In this document: piece after piece, positions 10,720 to 21,840 of the stretch
Numbering within the stretch: position 1 is the stretch's first letter
Layout: each line of letters starts with the position of its first letter
Source of the DNA: Pseudeuparius sepicola
Taxonomy: Eukaryota; Arthropoda; Insecta; Coleoptera; Anthribidae
Length of the DNA stretch: 64,000 bases
Direction: 5' to 3'
NCBI GenBank assembly: GCA_963920635.1
Contig: OY987301.1
Coordinates: 57,294,560-57,358,559 of the forward strand
Program-made: the position numbers and the translations under genes
The notes under the pieces: model-generated
The model's input: the letters and a program-made list of their open reading frames with translations, nothing else
Database searches by the model: none
Told to the model about the DNA's origin: nothing

Positions 10720-12940
10720 ATTTTGAACTACAAATTACCGCCACCATTAGGCAACCAGTCATACACATGAATGAACTACGGATACCTGGAATTTACAAAT
10801 TTCGCAATAATTTATGCATATACAGGTACGTTGTTTCTTTGCCTTTCCAATTTAGCATTAAACAAATTCATGTAATTAACAAATTAAAATTAATGAAGTA
10901 TGTATAAGAACAACGGCCTAAAATAATATGTTGGTTGTTTGAAGAAGAAGAAACCTAACCTTTATGTTTTGGTGGTCTAAGGAGACCAAGGATAGGTGGG
11001 AGTAACAGGCAATTTCCCCCCGGCTTTTCCTCTCTGCTCATCATCTAGACAACAGGTGCGATACTGATTTAGCTCAGGCACGTTTGATTTTTCCTTTGGA
11101 ATTTTTCAATCTTTGTTCATCGTGCATGGGTTTCATCTTTTTATAGAGTGATTTAGTGTAAAAAAGGCTGTTATAATTAAGTTTACCGTGCTAGGCTGAT
11201 ATTTTGGTTTTTCTTTAATTTTTCATGTGACCACACCGGAGTATCGTCGGTCGTGTAAGGTTTTCCACGGACCAAGCGGTCGTGAGGATACCCTTGGAGG
11301 CTGAGTAGCGAAGGTTGATGGCTTTTGTTTCTGGCTGCTGCGACACAGCAATTTGGGGTGACTATTTTTCGATTTTTCATTTTTGAATATTGGCTTTGCC
11401 GTCTCTGCAAAAAATATCTCACCACCCAGGTTGGCTGTACATTTGGGGACCACTAGCTACCGGCTGATCGCCTTATCAGACCCGTTTTTATTGTTATTTT
11501 ATATTAAATTTTGTAATAAAAAGAACTCACCGATTTTAATTCATCAGCACACGGAATAACAGTTCATTGGGTCAGAGTATTTACCATATCGTTTCGAATT
11601 ATTCTTTTGCACTAAATCAGCCGCTTTTTGAGTACCGTAGCCTTCTTGCTTAAATGACAAATTGTTTTCTTTATATTCCTATTAAAGTCTTGAGTCGAGA
11701 AGAAAATTTTTTTCTGTTATCTGCTGATCAAATTTCAGTAATTTTTGGCTAATATTTAAATTGATTACATTTGTTTTTTATTAAGTGTCAAGGAAATCAA
11801 GCTCTTATATTGTAGTACAGCAGTACAAGCTCTTATATTGTATCACGTTTTAACCTTTTTTCTCAAGTCGGGAATATCCCAATTTGAATGTTAATTTCTA
11901 CGTATATTTTATAATTTATTGGAAATTACTTAGGGTGTCACTGTGCACAATAGTATTATTATAATATAAAATTTAACACTTATTAACATAACTATAATAG
12001 TGATCTTGTAAAAGTTACTGACTTATTTTCTACTTGTTAGAACGGACACTGTGGTTTTGATTTCTCGTTACATGTAACCACACCAAAGAGGGAAGGACTA
12101 AGCATTACAGCACCACCACCAACCAACCACGATCGGACCAAATTGGTACCAGCCGCAGTACATCACGGAACCCCCACTCAAAACTCACGATCTGGTTCCA
12201 GCGAGAGCTAGCTGTGGAAGTGCACACCGTATCCAAAGGAGTCTGGGTGACGTGTGGCTGTGCAGCTGCCTATCGTCAACTAAATCGAGGTATCCCCAAA
12301 AACAGTGCTAGTCGAAAATTCCAAAGAACAGTTAACGTGTCGACTGTTCTAACAAGTAGAATTTTATATAAAGAACTTTCTAACGATAAGTTTAGCTAAC
12401 TTTTAATTTAACAGTTGTTGTAAAAAGCTGAGCGATTTCCTACAGACTTGTAAAACTTCCATCTTCTGCACTCAGTTTCTGTTTTATAAAAAAAATATAA
12501 CTATCTGGCGACCAACAATCAGAGCCCGTTTTGTTATAAGTTCTTTTATTGTCCGCCTAAAACATCTTGATATTTTACAATAATTTGAAATTAATATGTT
12601 ATGCCCGCTATCGTCTGCCGCCTCCGCCTTTCTTCACTTTTTCTTTCTTTAAGGAAGGAGAAAGAGGAATGAGAAAAGTGAAAAAGGAAAACTTGGTATA
12701 GGTAGGTACCTACTTGGTCTTTTGTCATATATGTAGGTATAGGTACTTCAAGTAGTTTAAAAACGGATACCTCAAGGATAGACACGCACAAGCTTTTTGC
12801 TTAGGTGTATACATAACGATTACTATGATAATATAATGTACGTAGTTTTCATGATGACAATAAATTTGTTTGTTTGTTTGTGAAAGACAACTTTTTTTAT
12901 TAAAAAAAAATGATAGAAAATCGCTTGGTTTCTAGGGAAG
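10720..12940. other. intergenic DNA, no gene seen
   Basis: Short open frames (for example 11183-11453 minus and 12214-12399 plus) show no family signature. A tandem-like 'CAAGCTCTTATATTGTA' pair lies near 11800-11840, and short TAGGTACCTAC-type simple sequence occurs near 12700. Confidence 0.4.
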
Positions 12941-12943
12941 CTA

Positions 12944-14221
12944 TACAGGGTGGTTCACTTATATGTGGTAGGACTTTAACATTAGATAGAAAAAGATAAT
13001 CTAAAATGAAAATTTTATATCAACATATATCGGGGAAAGCTTAGTTTCCGAGATACAGGGCGTTGAAGTGTTGGAAAAAATATGAAGTATTTTTTACACT
13101 GTCCGAACCAGTGGAGATATTTAAACCAAATTTGATGTGTAGTACCACCTTTTTGACTACGATATTTAGTGATAATATGAAGGTCCTGAAATAACCAGTG
13201 GTGGAGTTATGGGTATTTCACTATCACTAAATTTAAAAAGTAATTAGTACGGACCTGTCTCACATCAACGTAAATTTTTTTTTCGTAAAATAGGTGGATC
13301 GGACGAGGGGGACCGGTCGCTTGGCCACCACGTTCTCCGGACATAACACCTCTGGACTTCTTCGTATGGAGATTTTTAAAAGAACAAGTCTATGCGACTC
13401 CTGTAGAAACAAGGGAACAACTTATTGATCGTATCAGAAATGCGTGCGATGAATTGAGAAATGGCAATTTAATCGATGCTGTTCAATCCGTTAGGCGTCG
13501 AAGTGAATTATATGTGCAACAGAATGGATCACATTTTGAACAATTGTTGAATGTTGTACAAATTTAGAATTATAAAAATTATTAAGAAATAATACTAGAT
13601 TTGATAAAAATGTTAAAATGATAATAAAGTAATGTACCTCAAACCAAGTACCAGTTTATTTTTAAAATTGTTTCCATAAAATTAAAAATAAAATAACTGA
13701 ATCCGATAAGTGTTCCATAATTAATTTCTGTTATTTGCGATATTTATCAATAATCTTAGAAAACACATTTTTAGGCAAAAAAGGCTGAGATGGAAACGAA
13801 ATAATTTATTTACTACACAACCGTGGCAGATACAAAAAAATGTCAAGATACACTTTTTGTAGAGAATTGAAAGAACTTTACGAAAAAAAAATTTACGTTG
13901 ATGTGAGACAGGTCCGTACTAATTACTTTTTAAATTTAGTGATAGTGAAAACCCATAACTCCACCACTGGTTATTTCAGGACCTTCATATTATCACTAAA
14001 TATCGTAGTCAAAAAGGTGGTACTACACATCAAATTTGGTTTCAATATCTCCACTGGTTCGGACAGTGTAAAAAATACTTCATATTTTTTCCAACACTTC
14101 AACGCCCTGTATCTCGGAAACTAAGCTTTCCCCGATATATGTTGATATAAAATTTTCATTTTAGATTATCTTTTTCTATCTAATGTTAAAGTCCTACCAC
14201 ATAAAAGTGAACCACCCTGTA
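12944..14221 (+). mobile_element. mariner-type element with ~340-bp TIRs
   Basis: The element begins TACAGGGTGGTTCACTTATA and ends in the complement at 14221. TA target duplications lie at 12942-12943 and 14222-14223. The inverted arms extend about 340 bp each (to about 13285 and from about 13880) and stay highly similar. Between them lies a C-terminal transposase remnant (13292-13567). It appears to have inserted next to or within an older mariner transposase fragment whose sequence resumes at 14222. The long perfect arms suggest a derivative rebuilt around a shrunken coding core. Confidence 0.88.
13292..13567 (+). pseudogene. mariner-type transposase, C-terminal fragment
   Basis: The 91-residue frame 'RWIGRGGPVAWPPRSPDITP...' continues 'LDFFVWRFLKEQVY' and ends '...GSHFEQLLNVVQI' before a TAG stop. 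The 'PPRSPD.TPLDFF.W' block carries the third catalytic aspartate of the Tc1/mariner DDE/D nuclease. The HTH and the first two catalytic acids are absent, so the product cannot be an active transposase. The frame itself is uninterrupted, suggesting a fairly recent deletion derivative. Confidence 0.85.
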
Positions 14222-14377
14222 TATCAGTATCCCAAATCGTTTCCGTGGCCTCCTAAATCATCAGATTTAACTGGGTTGGACTTTTATGTGTGGGGAAGAC
14301 TAAGAGATGATGTTTATCAGTTACGACCAACCACGTGGGAGAACATGATTGATAGGATACAAAGTGCCATAGCTAGA
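14222..14377 (+). pseudogene. older mariner-type transposase fragment
   Basis: The frame 'YQYPKSFPWPPKSSDLTGLD...' continues 'FYVWGRLRDDVYQLRPTTWE' and 'NMIDRIQSAIAR'. It matches the same C-terminal mariner block as 13292-13567 but is clearly diverged. It starts exactly at the right edge of the mariner element and stops at the left end of the hAT-like element at 14378, so it is the target of nested insertions. Confidence 0.75.
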
Positions 14378-15566
14378 CAGGGCCGTATCTGAGGTGGGAT
14401 TTTGCCCCCCCCCCCCCCCGGAATACCACCATTTTATATGCTTTTGAACCACCACTAGAACGAGCTCCCCGAGCATCAGTGAGTGTAATAATTTAATAAA
14501 ATGGTTTTCCAGTAGAGCATGGAAACCCGCCCAAAAACTGCCAACAAAACATAATTTTTGGATCAGTGCAGAGTGCAGTACCGAGTTTTATCATCAGAAT
14601 ATGCTTTGAAACAAAATAAAACATGACTGGCAACACTGGACAACAGTAAACGGTGAACGGTGGTGCATGGCTGCGTGCGCCATGGATTAGGAGAATAGGG
14701 GATTCCCAAAGTCTCTTTTATGAATAGATTAGTACTAATTTGTATTTGAAGATTTATTTATTATTTTTATGAAAGGTTCAGTTAGGCAAGTGGCGCGAAG
14801 AAATCTTTTACCATACCTACTGGCAATTCTAAAGGTGTCGTCAGGCCAGGCGAATAATGTGTAGGAATACATCCGTAACAATGAAAAATCAAATAAGTAG
14901 AAAAGGGATAGCTATAAATGCGAGAAGGAATATTCAGATATTATTATAATTAATATTTAATATTTTCAAGTTTTAATGTTATAATAAAACCTTAAAGCTA
15001 TTTCAACTTCATCAGCAACTGGTCTAACCGCTCCAGGGTCGGCTCTAGGCGGGTGTGAACGGTACGGCGTACGCGGCCTGCATTTTGACTGGCCCCGCGC
15101 CTCCGAGTCCCCTGTACATTGTTATCGAGTTAGTAGCGTATTTAAAAAGGCGAGGCCGAAACCATTTCAGACTTTGAAAATATTCACTGCAACTTGAAAA
15201 CCTGAAGCTATTGGGATTTCCTAAGACTAATTTTAAGTAATTTTCCTTAACATTGCCAACAAATTTCGCCTGCGGCGCATTTTACAGAATTATTTTAAAT
15301 GCACTTGTTCGAAAAAAATTCACAAAAATTGTCCCTCTCCACACGAAATTAATTTCTATTATACAACACTAAAGTGATCTAAACTCATCGCCCGGCCTAC
15401 TTTTTTAAAAAGGAACATGCAAAAAATATATTTTTTCAAAAATTTGTTCTCAATGGATTAAATAATTCCTTGCCGGGGCCCCGCACTTTCATCCGGCACC
15501 CAGCCCCACAAAAGCTTGAGCCGATCCTGAACCCCCCCCCCCAAATTTTCACTAGATACGGCCCTG
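14378..15566. mobile_element. hAT-like non-autonomous element(s), nested
   Basis: The left end 'CAGGGCCGTATCTGAGGTGG' plus a C run pairs with the right end 'TAGATACGGCCCTG' plus a C run. These are hAT-style CAGGG termini. Inside, 'CAGGGTCGGCTCTAGGCGG' (about 15031) and 'GAGCCGATCCTG' (about 15520) look like a second, nested pair. No 8-bp target duplication was recognised and no transposase frame is visible. Confidence 0.5.
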
Positions 15567-16680
15567 GTTATACCTACCTACGTACGTTCTAAACAACGCA
15601 CATACTTACACAATTTGTCTAAAATATGCCAAAGAGTATAATATCCAATATTTAATCATAGATACGGAGAAGTATTTATTTTTTGTTTCGTTTAGGATTT
15701 GATATTTTTTGTTGTCGTGTTGTTTCGTTTAGGAATGATGTTATTTTAGTATTAGTTTTTCTAACGATAATTTTTTATTTTTAGAAAATTAAAACGTGTT
15801 TGAAATAAACAAAGGTAATAAAGTTTGAATTTGATTTTTGCCTCCCCCCCTACATTTTTTCTGCGGGCGCCCAGGCCAAGGATTCCAATAAAGAGCACCG
15901 GCCGAGTTCAATTTTAGCGTGGGGCCGCGAATGGGTTTGTGCGGCCTTTTGTATACGGAAGGGGGCCCCAATTATTGGAAAGGCCTTCCCGTCGTGTGAC
16001 CCTTTTTTCCGATTTGGGGGGGCCTGGAATCGCGGGCGAAACCTAGCGGTATTGCCAGATTTACTGAATTTTCTGTACCTCTCACTCTTATCTACCTACT
16101 GATCTTATAAGTAAATCTATAGAGTTCTTATGTTTCACAAAGCAACTAAAAATAATAAAAGGTAATATCAAGTGAAACGCAACATTTTGAAACAATGCAT
16201 AATGCAAGTCGAAATTACTTATCTGCCGACTCTTCGAGAAACCTGGCAATTCTAAATGTATCATTCATTGTCAAAGTGTGAACCGCACTTACTTGATTAT
16301 ATCACCAAAAACAGTTGTGCAGAAAATGTCACTTTTCCGCATGTGATTGTAGTTGACTGAACAACTCGTGGTATTACTGTTTCGTGACAACATATTTGTA
16401 AATCTTGTAAAAAAGTAATTTTACATTACTAGCGCGGAAAAGTACAACTTAAAAAGTGCGGAAATGTACTTTTTTCCAAACGCCTGTAGAAAAAAATATT
16501 TTCAAAGTCCTGCTAAATCTCCTTATCAACTATAGGGTTTTTTCCTGACAAGAAAAACGTCAAAGTCACCTAATTTGATTAAGGAAATAACGTACTTAAG
16601 ACAAGTTATATTGATTAGATTAAATTTTCATCAGTCTTTAAGCTTTTTTCATTTTAACGAATTCTCTCCATTTGTTTTCT
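15567..16680. other. AT-rich DNA with a GC-rich patch, no gene seen
   Basis: A GC-rich patch with long C and G runs lies at about 15838-16035. The rest is AT-rich without a recognisable gene. Confidence 0.4.
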
Positions 16681-16810
16681 TTACACACTAAACTGCACGT
16701 GGATCGGACACCAAGCAATCTATACGTCATAGCACACATTGACGTTCTGTAAACCATCAGTGACAGAGTAGTAGCTGAAATTGGCAAGCCCTGAGGACCT
16801 CAGCCGGTAA

Positions 16811-17522
16811 TAGACCGTCAGATAGTGACAGATTTAGGTGCCCCATTTTCGCATACAAGCCTCGAAGAGGGTTGAAAAGTACATCGATGTTGAGTAGAAT
16901 GAAAATTCGATTTTCCTTAACAGAAATGAAGGGTGTCCGTTGCCCATATTTTCACGCAAGCCGTGTTCACTGAATGATTAATTAATAGAATCTGGCTTCG
17001 GAAAACCAATGACTTGAGTGGTACAACTGTATCTAACGTCAAGGTTGTGTCTATTAGTCTGGTGTGTTTCTGAGGAAATTGGAGAGTATTTTCTGTGGTA
17101 CGGCGCGAACGAAGGCTTCTCCGTTCAGCTACTATACAAACAGACGATTAATTTCAACGGTTCAGCGTAGTGTAGTGGTAGAACGTTTGCCTAGCAAGCG
17201 AGACGTCCCGGGTTCGACCCCCGGCGCTGACAGAAAATCCTTTTTAATTTTTCTGAAATGATGTCCGATTTTCTTTCTTTAATGACTTGAGTGTTGCAGG
17301 TGGCTAAATGGTTGAAATAAGGGCGTAATCGAGATTTTGGCGGATTTTTCCACCATCGAATGTAATTATATAATATAGGAAAATCGAATTTTCCATATGT
17401 TATCCCCAGGGGGCACTCGTAAATTTCTCTTCATTCTACTCAGCATCGAAGTACTTTTCAACCCTCTTCGGGGCTTGTATGCGAAAATGGGGCATCTAAA
17501 TCAATCAGTATCTGACGGTCTA
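16811..17522. mobile_element. 712-bp MITE carrying a tRNA-like gene, TAA target duplication
   Basis: The termini are TAGACCGTCAGATA at 16811 and TATCTGACGGTCTA at 17522, with about 100-bp inverted arms (16811-16912 and 17425-17522). TAA lies on both sides (16808-16810, 17523-17525). The paralogous repeat at 49.3 kb has a single TAA at the same place ('TTGCTAACATC'), which supports a 3-bp target duplication. TAA duplications fit PIF/Harbinger-like insertion, although the termini are not classical for that group. The centre holds the polymerase III gene at 17161-17232 and no protein-coding sequence. Confidence 0.88.
17161..17232 (+). tRNA. tRNA-Ala(AGC)-like gene inside a MITE
   Basis: The 72-nt sequence folds as a cloverleaf: six of seven acceptor pairs (position 1:72 is T/C), a 5-bp anticodon stem with two wobbles around loop CTAGCAA (anticodon AGC), and a perfect 5-bp T stem around TTCGACC. 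The A box TAGTGTAGTGG and B box GGTTCGACCCC match polymerase III consensus, and a T5 terminator lies at 17241-17245. The D stem has one mismatch. Position 3:70 is C-G, not the G-U that specifies alanine charging in known alanine tRNAs. It may be a tRNA-derived sequence or pseudogene rather than a functional alanine tRNA. Confidence 0.75.
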
Positions 17523-18034
17523 TAACATCTACGCCGCAGCTGGCAGACTAATCAGGCTAGGTCGCAGGCCCAATCATTACCGAAACTCTAAGGAGCTCTG
17601 ACGAGAAGTTCATTGAAACTGTCGAGGACCATTGGCCACTCCTGAGTGCATCAGACTTTCATGTAAGGTGTTTTCCTTCTAAATCGTTCAAACTTTAAGA
17701 TTAAAAGTGCAGAACTTTTTAAATGTTGAGCTTTTTGGACTTTATTAATACTCGCTCGTGTCAGTGTTAAGTTAAATTTAACTTTGTTCATCTTCATGCT
17801 TTTAAATTTTAAATCCTAATAGTGTAAGTTATCAGATTTAGAACTTGTAAATTTAAACCCAACTTTCCATTGTAAATAATTTAATTTTTTTTTTGTTAAA
17901 AAACAAATTCAATTATAAAATTCTTAAACAAAAATCTAGATCAATCTACACCGGGATTTAAAAGTAATTTCTTAAGTAAGTAATTTTTTAAGTGCTTTTA
18001 ACACTTATGTTTTAAAATGACATTCTAGACACTA

Positions 18035-18657
18035 GTGCACGGCCACACATACCTAATAAGGCGGACGGCGGACCGGAGAGCAAAGCGGAGATGGTACCGG
18101 AGCGTTCAAAACAATAGGAAGCCTACTACTATCGTGTCCACACATACCACGGAGAGGGGAGCGGAGAGTATGTGTGTTTGCTCGCTGGTAGCGGAGCGTT
18201 CAAGTCAATTTGACATTCTCCGGCGTATTGGCGCGTATTTAACCTCGAAAATAGAGCGTTGTATTCTTATATACATACTTAATAATAAACAATATGGATC
18301 GCGAAATGCTAATTAGTGACTTTTAGTCGCAAACCTCTATGGGACGTAACTCCTGCACATACAAAATTATTTTTGTACAGATGATGGAATTCACCAAGGG
18401 GTTCCCCGATTAGGTTTATTTAGAGTACCCACATGCACGTTTATTTCGCAAAATCCGAAATTAGAGTTTTTATAGCTGTTTCTATGAAGTTCGACTTTTC
18501 AATGTTTCCACTTTACTTCTAACCCTAACCTCTCTGCGCAATACGCCTTTCAAGGCTGTCACAATCCGCCGACTGTGTGGGCACTACCAGCACTACTTAC
18601 TCTCCGCTTTCCGCCCTGCTCTCCGGTCCGCCCTCCGCGTTAGTTGTGGCCGTGCAC
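18035..18657. mobile_element. MITE with GTGCACGGCCAC termini (Harbinger-like?)
   Basis: The left arm 'GTGCACGGCCACACATA...' and right arm, read in complement 'GTGCACGGCCACAACTA...', share about 75 bp with indels, including 'GCGGACCGGAGAGCA'. TA (or TAR) flanks both ends. An 'ATGGATCGCGAAATG' start near 18295 gives only ten codons before a stop. That start resembles the N-terminus of MADF/Harbinger accessory proteins, but this is weak evidence. Confidence 0.65.
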
Positions 18658-18659
18658 TA

Positions 18660-21135
18660 ACAATAATATGTTTGTTTGTTTTCAATAACGTCTGTAGAAA
18701 AATAATATTTTGGTTGTTACAAAATGATAAAAGCATAGACATCTGCTGTGCCATCTATAGACATCTTTTCCAAGGGGTTTTTTGAGAGCTTCTTTATTTA
18801 AACTTTCCATGGACGTTTTTCCACGAATTTTGTCCAAACTCTCCATTATTTAAGATTTTAAATTTTTTATAGGGATCGTCAAAAACATACTTAAAAATAT
18901 TTTTTTTTCTAAAAATGTTGAGGTTGAATTTTATTATGGAACTTTACTACTGAGAATACTATTACAATTTCCCCAAAAATATCTGTCTTCATTTTTTACT
19001 CCCGGAATGAGTATTAATTTAATTTTTTTTTGAGACACCCAGCTAATTTTGCTTCAGATAGATTCTCCTTGTCTCCCTAACAAAAAAATATAGGGAAAAT
19101 ATTCTGAACCGAAACTACGTAAAACTATATACAGTGTGTCTCAATAATAATGGTTCATATTTTGGACCAAAATATTATAATTGAGCTGAAAAACTACCAA
19201 TTGAATCTCAATAATAATTACTGATATACATGGCGTTGAAGTTCTTGTTTTATAATAATTGGATTGTGATTATATCTACCAAAATAGTCAAGGTGCTGAA
19301 CTGACATGTGACGCCGCTTGGGGATGGATCATGCTTTTGGGTTGTGCTTTTACTCGTAACTTTTTGAGGTTGTTTATTTTTGACATATCTTTTTAAAATT
19401 TTGGTTCACTCTACTAATAGGTAAATGGAATGTGGCGCACACAAGTTTATAAGCCTGCTGCGGTTTTAGCGAGGCGACAACTTGGCACTCCTCATGTTGC
19501 TAGCGCTCCCTCCGAGGTCGGTACTCGTTGAATTGTTCGAGGAGCGTTGTGCCTGTCTAGGTCAACTTAGTAACTGGAAGGAGCTGTCGTAGTCTACCAC
19601 TTTTTTGAAGCAACTATTTTGCGACACTACAGTCTAAAACTAAAAAAAAACGTGACGGATATTACTGCATACTTGACTTGGCTTTCAGTTCATTCCTGAG
19701 GGCAAGGTGGTTCGGAAGAGACTTTGCGGGGATGGTTGTTGTGGTAGCAGTGGTAGTCGCAACTGCGAAACATGCTTATTAGTAACAAAATAAAAACAAT
19801 CGTTATAAAAAAAAACAGCAAGGGATTCCAAAAAATATCAATATATGCGGGTAACAGTCCGCGGTGCATTCTTTGAAAGGAGAAGTTGTGAATAAAGCTA
19901 TAAAAATTAGTACAGTTGGGCCTAGCACAGTCAAAATAACTTAATTTTAATCGGGTTTCCATTCCGTTATATAAAAATCATTCAATTTAGAAAATGTGCA
20001 AAATTTTGCCCTGGATACAGACACCCATCAATATCACATTGGTTCCGATGTGTTTACAGCAACATATAAGCAACATATAACACCTCAGCTAATTTAAATA
20101 AATTAGCACCGGTAAAATTTCAGTTTGTATTATTCGTGGCATGTAATTTTAAAACCCTGTTTTGACGACTTGGAAACAGGGTCATGCAATGTGCGCTTCG
20201 GCACTTATGCCAGGCCTATGTGCGTCGGATTTCAACTGACGGAGGTTTCTGCAAAGTTTTCTCTTAGAAACTATCGAACGGCTTAACCATGAAAGCTGTG
20301 AAGTTGGGATTTTGTTTTAGTTACGCACGTTGATATTGTTACTAAAACGCATCAGAAATGTGTATTGTGGAAACTTTTGGCTTTGGTAGTTATATTTTGT
20401 TCCAAAAGAGGCATTCTGTGCTAAGGCCAACACGCGCAAAACAGGCTGGTGTACGAGTTAAATACACTCCAAGACATAAAAACACGAAGCAATCGCGTCA
20501 TACACTGAATCCTGGAAGAAGACCCTTGGTTGCTATGTGGATCACTGGATGGGTTGGCCACGTGTCTGGCAGCTCTGCGTTGCACGTGCTCGGTCGATTC
20601 TGGAGAATCCAAAGACAGGCTCTTCATCCTGAGGTTAAGCTTCTGTCGGCGTGGTGAATGAGGAGCTAAGATAATAAAATTGTGTTATTTGTAGTGGATT
20701 TGTTAAAGAAAATTGGAGATTCGTTATACGCAAACATACCTACAAAGGAAGATGATGATTAATGAATATCATCATGCAGTTTGTTAGTTTTTATGTCGAG
20801 TTGGTGAATTCTTGGCAAACCAAGAGGTATTATAAAGGATGTCATACGTTTGAGATTAGTATGAGAAAAGTAAAGAAACAATTTTGAAAAGTGACTCTTG
20901 GTTTGTCAAGGTGAAGTGAGTACAGTTGGATATCTAAACGTGGTTCTAAGTACACTAACATGAGCTACGATTTTTTTATTCGAGAAAAATTCCTTGTTTA
21001 AGCAAACGTTGATGTTGTAAACGTTTTTCGTTAATTCTAAAATTATGTATGTATGTTATTCTACTGTTCCATTAAAAAAGGTACAGTTAAGATCAGTCTT
21101 GCTTAGGCAGTATAAAGCGTTGTTGAATGTGTACG
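18660..21135. other. intergenic DNA, no firm gene
   Basis: A 'TACAGTGTGTCTCAATAATAA' sequence near 19131 resembles one mariner-type end. A minus-strand frame (19690-19962) has a hydrophobic stretch 'FFFITIVFILLLISMF' but no family match. A minus-strand frame near 20421-20627 contains 'EHVQRRAAR', reminiscent of the C-terminal domain of LINE polyproteins, in otherwise unrecognisable sequence. Confidence 0.35.
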
Positions 21136-21840
21136 TACAGGGTGTCCCAGTTAAGACGTTACGAGCGATTATATCGGTAATATTTAAGGTGAATTAGTCT
21201 TTTGAAAACTGCACAAGTGTAGTTTCCAAGAAACTGAATTCCGCCAAAAAAAAACAATTATTGAAACAGTTATGACAAAATATTTTTTGTAGCATTTTTT
21301 TCATTAGACTGGTAACGTGGATAAAAAAATCTGCACCGCGCATCATTTCCGATTTAGCCGGAAGTGGCGGTTTTTTTGTTAGAGCTAAGCGGTAACGAGC
21401 CCTTATGTCGGTGACTTTTAAGATAAATTGAGTTGAAACACCAAACATGTTTATTTTTTTCAAGAAATTGAATACCGCCAAGAAAAAAACAGATGTGTTT
21501 TAAACAAAGAAAACTTTTATTGAAAAAATAAATAAAATGGCCATTAGTTGCAGTTTTTCATTAGACTAGTAATGCCTAAAAACACATTCAAACACATTTG
21601 AATATCACTTTCGGTTTAGCGGAAGTAATATTTTTGCCTCAAAAAACGTCATTTCCGGCCATCTAATTTTTTAAAAAAATAGGTTGTTTGGCGATATCCG
21701 TTTTGTTTGAAATTTAACTGTTATTTTTTCTTGACGGCATTCAATTCTTTGGAAAAACTACACAAGTGTAGTTTTCGAACGACCAATTTGTCTTAAAAAT
21801 TACCGATATAATCGCTCGTCTTATCTATGGGACACCCTAA
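21136..21840. mobile_element. mariner-type MITE (TACAGGGTGTCCC ends)
   Basis: The left end TACAGGGTGTCCCAGTTAAGACG pairs with a right end whose complement reads TTAGGGTGTCCCATAGATAAGACG. Arms of about 150 bp remain similar, including 'GAGCGATTATATCGGTAAT' and 'CTACACAAGTGTAG'. Sub-terminal segments are repeated in the interior. There is no transposase frame. Confidence 0.75.

Larger units (their letters stand above)
16690..17700. repeat. dispersed repeat, copy interrupted by the tRNA-carrying MITE
   Basis: The flanks 16690-16810 and 17523-17700 align collinearly with 49250-49500 and then 50265 onward (shared 'ACGTCATAGCACACATT', 'CCTGAG', 'TAACATCT', 'GCAGCT', 'TCGAGGAC', 'CTCCTGAGT', 'GTGTTTTCCTTCTAAA'). 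The family is unidentified and non-coding. It is useful because each copy carries a different insertion, so each is an empty-site control for the other. Confidence 0.8.

Noticed and set aside
20421..20627. LINE ORF2 C-terminus ('EHVQRRAAR')
   Set aside because: Suggestive nine-residue match only; surrounding residues do not follow the LINE pattern, so it is mentioned but not called.
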